This document shows, one piece after another, positions 4,440-6,828 of a stretch of 6,828 nt of DNA; positions within the stretch are counted from its first letter, which is position 1, and each line of letters opens with the position of its first letter. The DNA lies in contig CAJUNJ010000020.1 of the NCBI GenBank assembly GCA_910587825.1, positions 1 through 6,828 on the forward strand, in the 5' to 3' direction. This DNA comes from an uncultured Christensenellaceae bacterium. Lineage in GTDB: Bacteria > Bacillota > Clostridia > Christensenellales > Borkfalkiaceae. Below the pieces are notes generated by a model that ran no database searches, had not been told where the DNA came from, and saw only the letters and a list, made by a program, of their open reading frames with translations. The position numbers and the translations under genes are program-made.

Positions 4440-6828
4440 ATGGCATACGGAAATAACGAAACCGAATTCGAAGGAGGCGCTCCTAAAAAAGCCGACGTGC
4501 TTATAAGAAGCACGCAGGCAATAGCCGTAAGACAGCAGGAACTTGGCGAGCAGATTAAGCTTGCCGTATCCCGCATTGAAGAGGCGATTGACCTGATTTC
4601 GAAAAATAATCAGGACTCTTCATACGTCATCAAGCAGAGCGGTGAAATATTCAGCAGTCTGCAAGACGAAAACGCAGCTTTGAAGCAGGAACTTTTATAT
4701 CTTGCAAAGCAGAGCGAAAACATCTATGCCGGACTTGCCGACAAGATAAGCGAAGTTGCTGCAACGCCGCGCGCTGAGGGCGCGCCGGACGCAAGGCTCG
4801 GCGAAGTTGCCGAAAGCGTTAAAAAGACGGCGGAAGCATATGCCGGGCTTGAAGAGAGAATTTCCGAACTTACCGTCCAGAACAAACGCAACGAAGCGGT
4901 ATTCGACACCGTTTTGTCAAAACTCGAAGAACTTTCTTCCCGTCTTGATTCGGTTGCGGAACGCAGCGCGCGCACCGAAAGGGAAGACGACAGACCGGCG
5001 CCCGCAATGAGTTATGAAGTTCTTGACAAAATTAATTACATTGCCGACCAGCTTAAAAAGAACGAGGGCGCGCACGCAATGCTTGCGGACAAGTTCGAGC
5101 TTCTCTCTATGCGCGTGGAACAGTTCGGCTTTGCAAGCGCAAAGGGTACGACGGTGTTTACGCAGCCTGCGGTTGCCCCCGCGCCCGTGCAGCCTTTATA
5201 TTCGGGACAGATAGATTACGACAAACTTGCCGAAAAAATTGCGGCGCTTATCCCTTCGCGCGAAGCGGTGTCGCCAGACTATATCGCATCCAAGGTCGCC
5301 GAACAGATTATCGTTCCCGAAGCTGCGGCTTCCAACGTAAAAGTGTCGGTCGACAGCTATGAAATAGCAAAACAGGTCGCCGACATAATAGGCGCCGAAA
5401 ACGCAGTCCGTTACGAAGCCCCCGCAGAGACCGCCGTACCCGTTGCGGTAAGCGCGGGTATCGACGAAGAAGCCGTTGCGGACAGAATTGCGGCTAAGCT
5501 CGGTATTGCGGACAGAGTGCAGGCGGCTGCCGAAGTCAATATAGACGAAGACGCGCTTGCCGAAAAAATTGCGGCAAAACTCGGAGAAATGCATGGCGAA
5601 ACGGCCGCAGTATCCGCGACTGTCGATATAGACGAAGAAGAACTTGCCGAAAAGCTTGCGGCTAAGCTCGGTGCGGTAAAGGAAGAAATTACGAACAGTA
5701 CCGCCGAAAGTATAAGCTTCGACGAAGAGGAGCTTGCCGACAGAATAGCTTTGAAAGTCGGCAGTTTAAGGTCGGAAGATTTTGAAATTCTTGTCGACGA
5801 CGAAGGCTGTTACTCCATATCAAAAGAAATTGCAAACAGGCTCGATTACAGCGCAATATCCAACGTCGTTGCCGACAGACTGCGCGACGCGCTTGACCTT
5901 GCCGCCGCCAATGCGCCCGATTATGAAGATATGGCGGAACGCATAAGCGAAAAAATTACGGTTGCGGGCATTAACGAAGACGCCATTGCTGACAAAGCGG
6001 CGGCTGTCCTTTCCAACTATCTGCCCGAAATCGATACGGACGAAATTACGGACAAGGTCACGGGCGCCGTTATCGACGTGGTAAGCGCTATTCCCCAGCC
6101 CAATTTGGACAGCGAAAGTATCTGCAATACCATTACCGAACGTCTGCTTGAATCGCAGGAAGACCATGACTACGATATAGTCATAGACGACGAGGGTATT
6201 TCCAAAATTACCGAACTTGTTTTCGAAGGTGTAAAGAAGGACTCGGAAGAGCGTTTTGCAAAGGTCGAAGAAGAACTTGCAAAACTTTCCGAACTTGTTA
6301 CCAATGCCGTGTCGGATGATTACGGCGAGGAAGAGTACGAAGAAGACTACGACGAACAGGCGGCGGCAGAAGAAGATTATTCAAGAATTTCAGAAATCGT
6401 CGCGGCGGAAATCGAAAAGGGTGTTGCGTCCCGATTCGAAAGCGTTGAAGAGAATTTCAATAAACTTACAGACCTTCTCACCGCCGAAGAAGACGAAGTT
6501 ACGGAAGACGAACAGCCCGAAGAGGTTGAAGAAGCCGAAGAGGTATACGAGGAAGACTATTCCAAACTTTCCGAAATCGTTGCGGCGGAAATCGAAAAGG
6601 GCGTTACCGCCCGCCTTGACAGCGTAGAAGCAAAACTTGACGAACTGCTTACGTCCGAACCCGAAAACGAACAGTCCGAAGAAGTTGAAGAAGCCGAAGA
6701 GGTTTACGAAGAAGACTATTCCAAACTTTCCGAGATTGTCGCAGCAGAAATCGAAAAGGGTATCGAGAACGGTGTTACCGCCCGCCTTGACAGCGTAGAA
6801 GCAAAACTTGACGAACTGCTTACGTCCG
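4440..6828 (+). CDS. Large acidic coiled-coil/tandem-repeat protein of unknown function (3' end outside window)
   Basis: ATG at 4440 (GAGGTG at 4429-4434, 5-base spacer) opens 796 codons without a stop to the window edge. I recognise no family. Visible parts: residues 20-230 are Ala/Glu/Lys/Gln-rich with heptad-like spacing, so probably coiled coil, broken by Pro-containing links near 110-116 and 185-189. Residues 240-255 form a Pro/Ala linker. Residues 258-573 hold about ten degenerate copies of a helix-like unit (for example IDEEAVADRIAAKLG at 341-355). Residues 586-796 hold a second repeat family (KLSEIVAAEIEKG) joined by Glu/Asp-rich linkers, with 16 acidic residues of 24 at 683-706. There is no signal peptide, membrane segment, cell-wall anchor or Trp in the visible part, so a cytoplasmic structural or scaffold role is my inference only. 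It is transcribed away from serC, and codon use matches its neighbours, so there is no sign of recent transfer. Confidence 0.9.
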   Translation, partial: MAYGNNETEFEGGAPKKADVLIRSTQAIAVRQQELGEQIKLAVSRIEEAIDLISKNNQDSSYVIKQSGEIFSSLQDENAALKQELLYLAKQSENIYAGLADKISEVAATPRAEGAPDARLGEVAESVKKTAEAYAGLEERISELTVQNKRNEAVFDTVLSKLEELSSRLDSVAERSARTEREDDRPAPAMSYEVLDKINYIADQLKKNEGAHAMLADKFELLSMRVEQFGFASAKGTTVFTQPAVAPAPVQPLYSGQIDYDKLAEKIAALIPSREAVSPDYIASKVAEQIIVPEAAASNVKVSVDSYEIAKQVADIIGAENAVRYEAPAETAVPVAVSAGIDEEAVADRIAAKLGIADRVQAAAEVNIDEDALAEKIAAKLGEMHGETAAVSATVDIDEEELAEKLAAKLGAVKEEITNSTAESISFDEEELADRIALKVGSLRSEDFEILVDDEGCYSISKEIANRLDYSAISNVVADRLRDALDLAAANAPDYEDMAERISEKITVAGINEDAIADKAAAVLSNYLPEIDTDEITDKVTGAVIDVVSAIPQPNLDSESICNTITERLLESQEDHDYDIVIDDEGISKITELVFEGVKKDSEERFAKVEEELAKLSELVTNAVSDDYGEEEYEEDYDEQAAAEEDYSRISEIVAAEIEKGVASRFESVEENFNKLTDLLTAEEDEVTEDEQPEEVEEAEEVYEEDYSKLSEIVAAEIEKGVTARLDSVEAKLDELLTSEPENEQSEEVEEAEEVYEEDYSKLSEIVAAEIEKGIENGVTARLDSVEAKLDELLTS
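5211..6158 (+). repeat. Degenerate protein-level repeats (about ten copies of a helix-like unit)
   Basis: Within the large ORF the pattern [IVF]-D-x(2-3)-[LIVA]-A-[DE]-[KR]-[IL]-A-A-[KL]-[LIV]-G recurs at residues 258 (IDYDKLAEKIAALI), 304, 341, 368 (IDEDALAEKIAAKLG), 397 (IDEEELAEKLAAKLG) and 427. Weaker versions lie near 493, 511, 531 and 556. The four best copies are 27, 29 and 30 residues apart. DNA similarity between copies is modest, so these duplications are old. Hydrophobic positions follow an amphipathic helix pattern, suggesting repeated packing or docking helices. Confidence 0.75.
6375..6828 (+). repeat. Second tandem repeat family, near-identical in its last two copies
   Basis: Copies begin at 6375, 6555 and 6714 (offsets of 180 and 159 bases), each starting DYS[KR][LI]SEIVAAEIEKG. 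A diverged relative starts around 6195 (residues 586-620). The stretch 6603-6657 is identical, base for base, to 6774-6828 (55 bases). Upstream of that, 6525-6602 and 6684-6761 differ at 8 of 78 bases, all synonymous. The last copy carries a four-codon insertion (IENG, within 6756-6773). The array reaches the window edge and probably continues. Confidence 0.9.

Noticed and set aside
5796..5810. DDEG motifs read as a Walker B box of an ATPase
   Set aside because: No Walker A (GxxxxGK[ST]) occurs anywhere in the 796 visible residues of this protein.
5196..6167. Minus-strand open frames of 115-132 codons opposite the large repeat protein
   Set aside because: The composition (Phe, Arg, Gly, Asn, His) is what the reverse complement of GAA/GAC/GCC-rich codons produces. 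They mirror the repeats on the plus strand.
6256..6627. Plus-strand frame of 123 codons rich in Lys, Arg, Ser and Pro inside the repeat gene
   Set aside because: This is a frame-shifted reading of the Glu-rich repeats. The 4440 frame is open throughout and has the better start and repeat logic.
6555..6828. The tandem repeat taken as an assembly duplication error
   Set aside because: The copies differ by eight synonymous changes and a four-codon insertion, which an artefactual duplication would not produce. Only the 55-base identical stretch at the window edge leaves some doubt.

Overview
The window reads as chromosomal DNA from a spore-forming member of the Bacillota, most likely an uncultured-type Clostridia. 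The evidence is a full-length spoIVA (a marker of endospore formers), strong AGGAG-type Shine-Dalgarno sites ahead of most genes, AT-rich spacers with TATAAT boxes, and compact gene packing. No mobile element, CRISPR array, tRNA or rRNA is visible. Layout: positions 1-193 hold the possible last codons of an upstream gene, a candidate terminator and two hairpins. Positions 194-1669 (+) encode SpoIVA, the ATPase that builds the basement layer of the spore coat. A hairpin at 1702-1733, usable from both sides, separates it from a minus-strand group read towards it. That group is serC (4175-3102), serA (3102-1945) and a 47-codon ORF (1883-1740). serC and serA encode two consecutive steps of serine synthesis and overlap by one base (TAATG). 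Between serA and the small ORF lies a long hairpin followed by a T-run. It looks like an intrinsic terminator, yet its 3' arm contains the whole ribosome binding site of the small ORF. Positions 4176-4439 are an AT-rich divergent promoter region with a good housekeeping-type promoter for serC and several -10-like boxes facing right. From 4440 to the window end (+) runs one uninterrupted reading frame of 796 codons with no stop. It encodes a large, acidic, apparently cytoplasmic protein: a predicted coiled-coil N-terminal part, about ten degenerate copies of an 'ID-x-x-x-[LIV]-A-[DE]-[KR]-[IL]-A-A-K-L-G' unit, and then a second family of longer repeats joined by Glu/Asp-rich linkers. The last two copies are nearly identical in DNA and the array runs off the window. 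I recognise no known family for it. It is the most likely undescribed element here, followed by the terminator/ribosome-binding-site overlap at 1884-1932. How the genes work together: SerA oxidises 3-phosphoglycerate and SerC transaminates the product, so this operon supplies phosphoserine; the phosphatase SerB is not in the window. SpoIVA and the repeat protein have no evident functional link to serine synthesis or to each other beyond adjacency.
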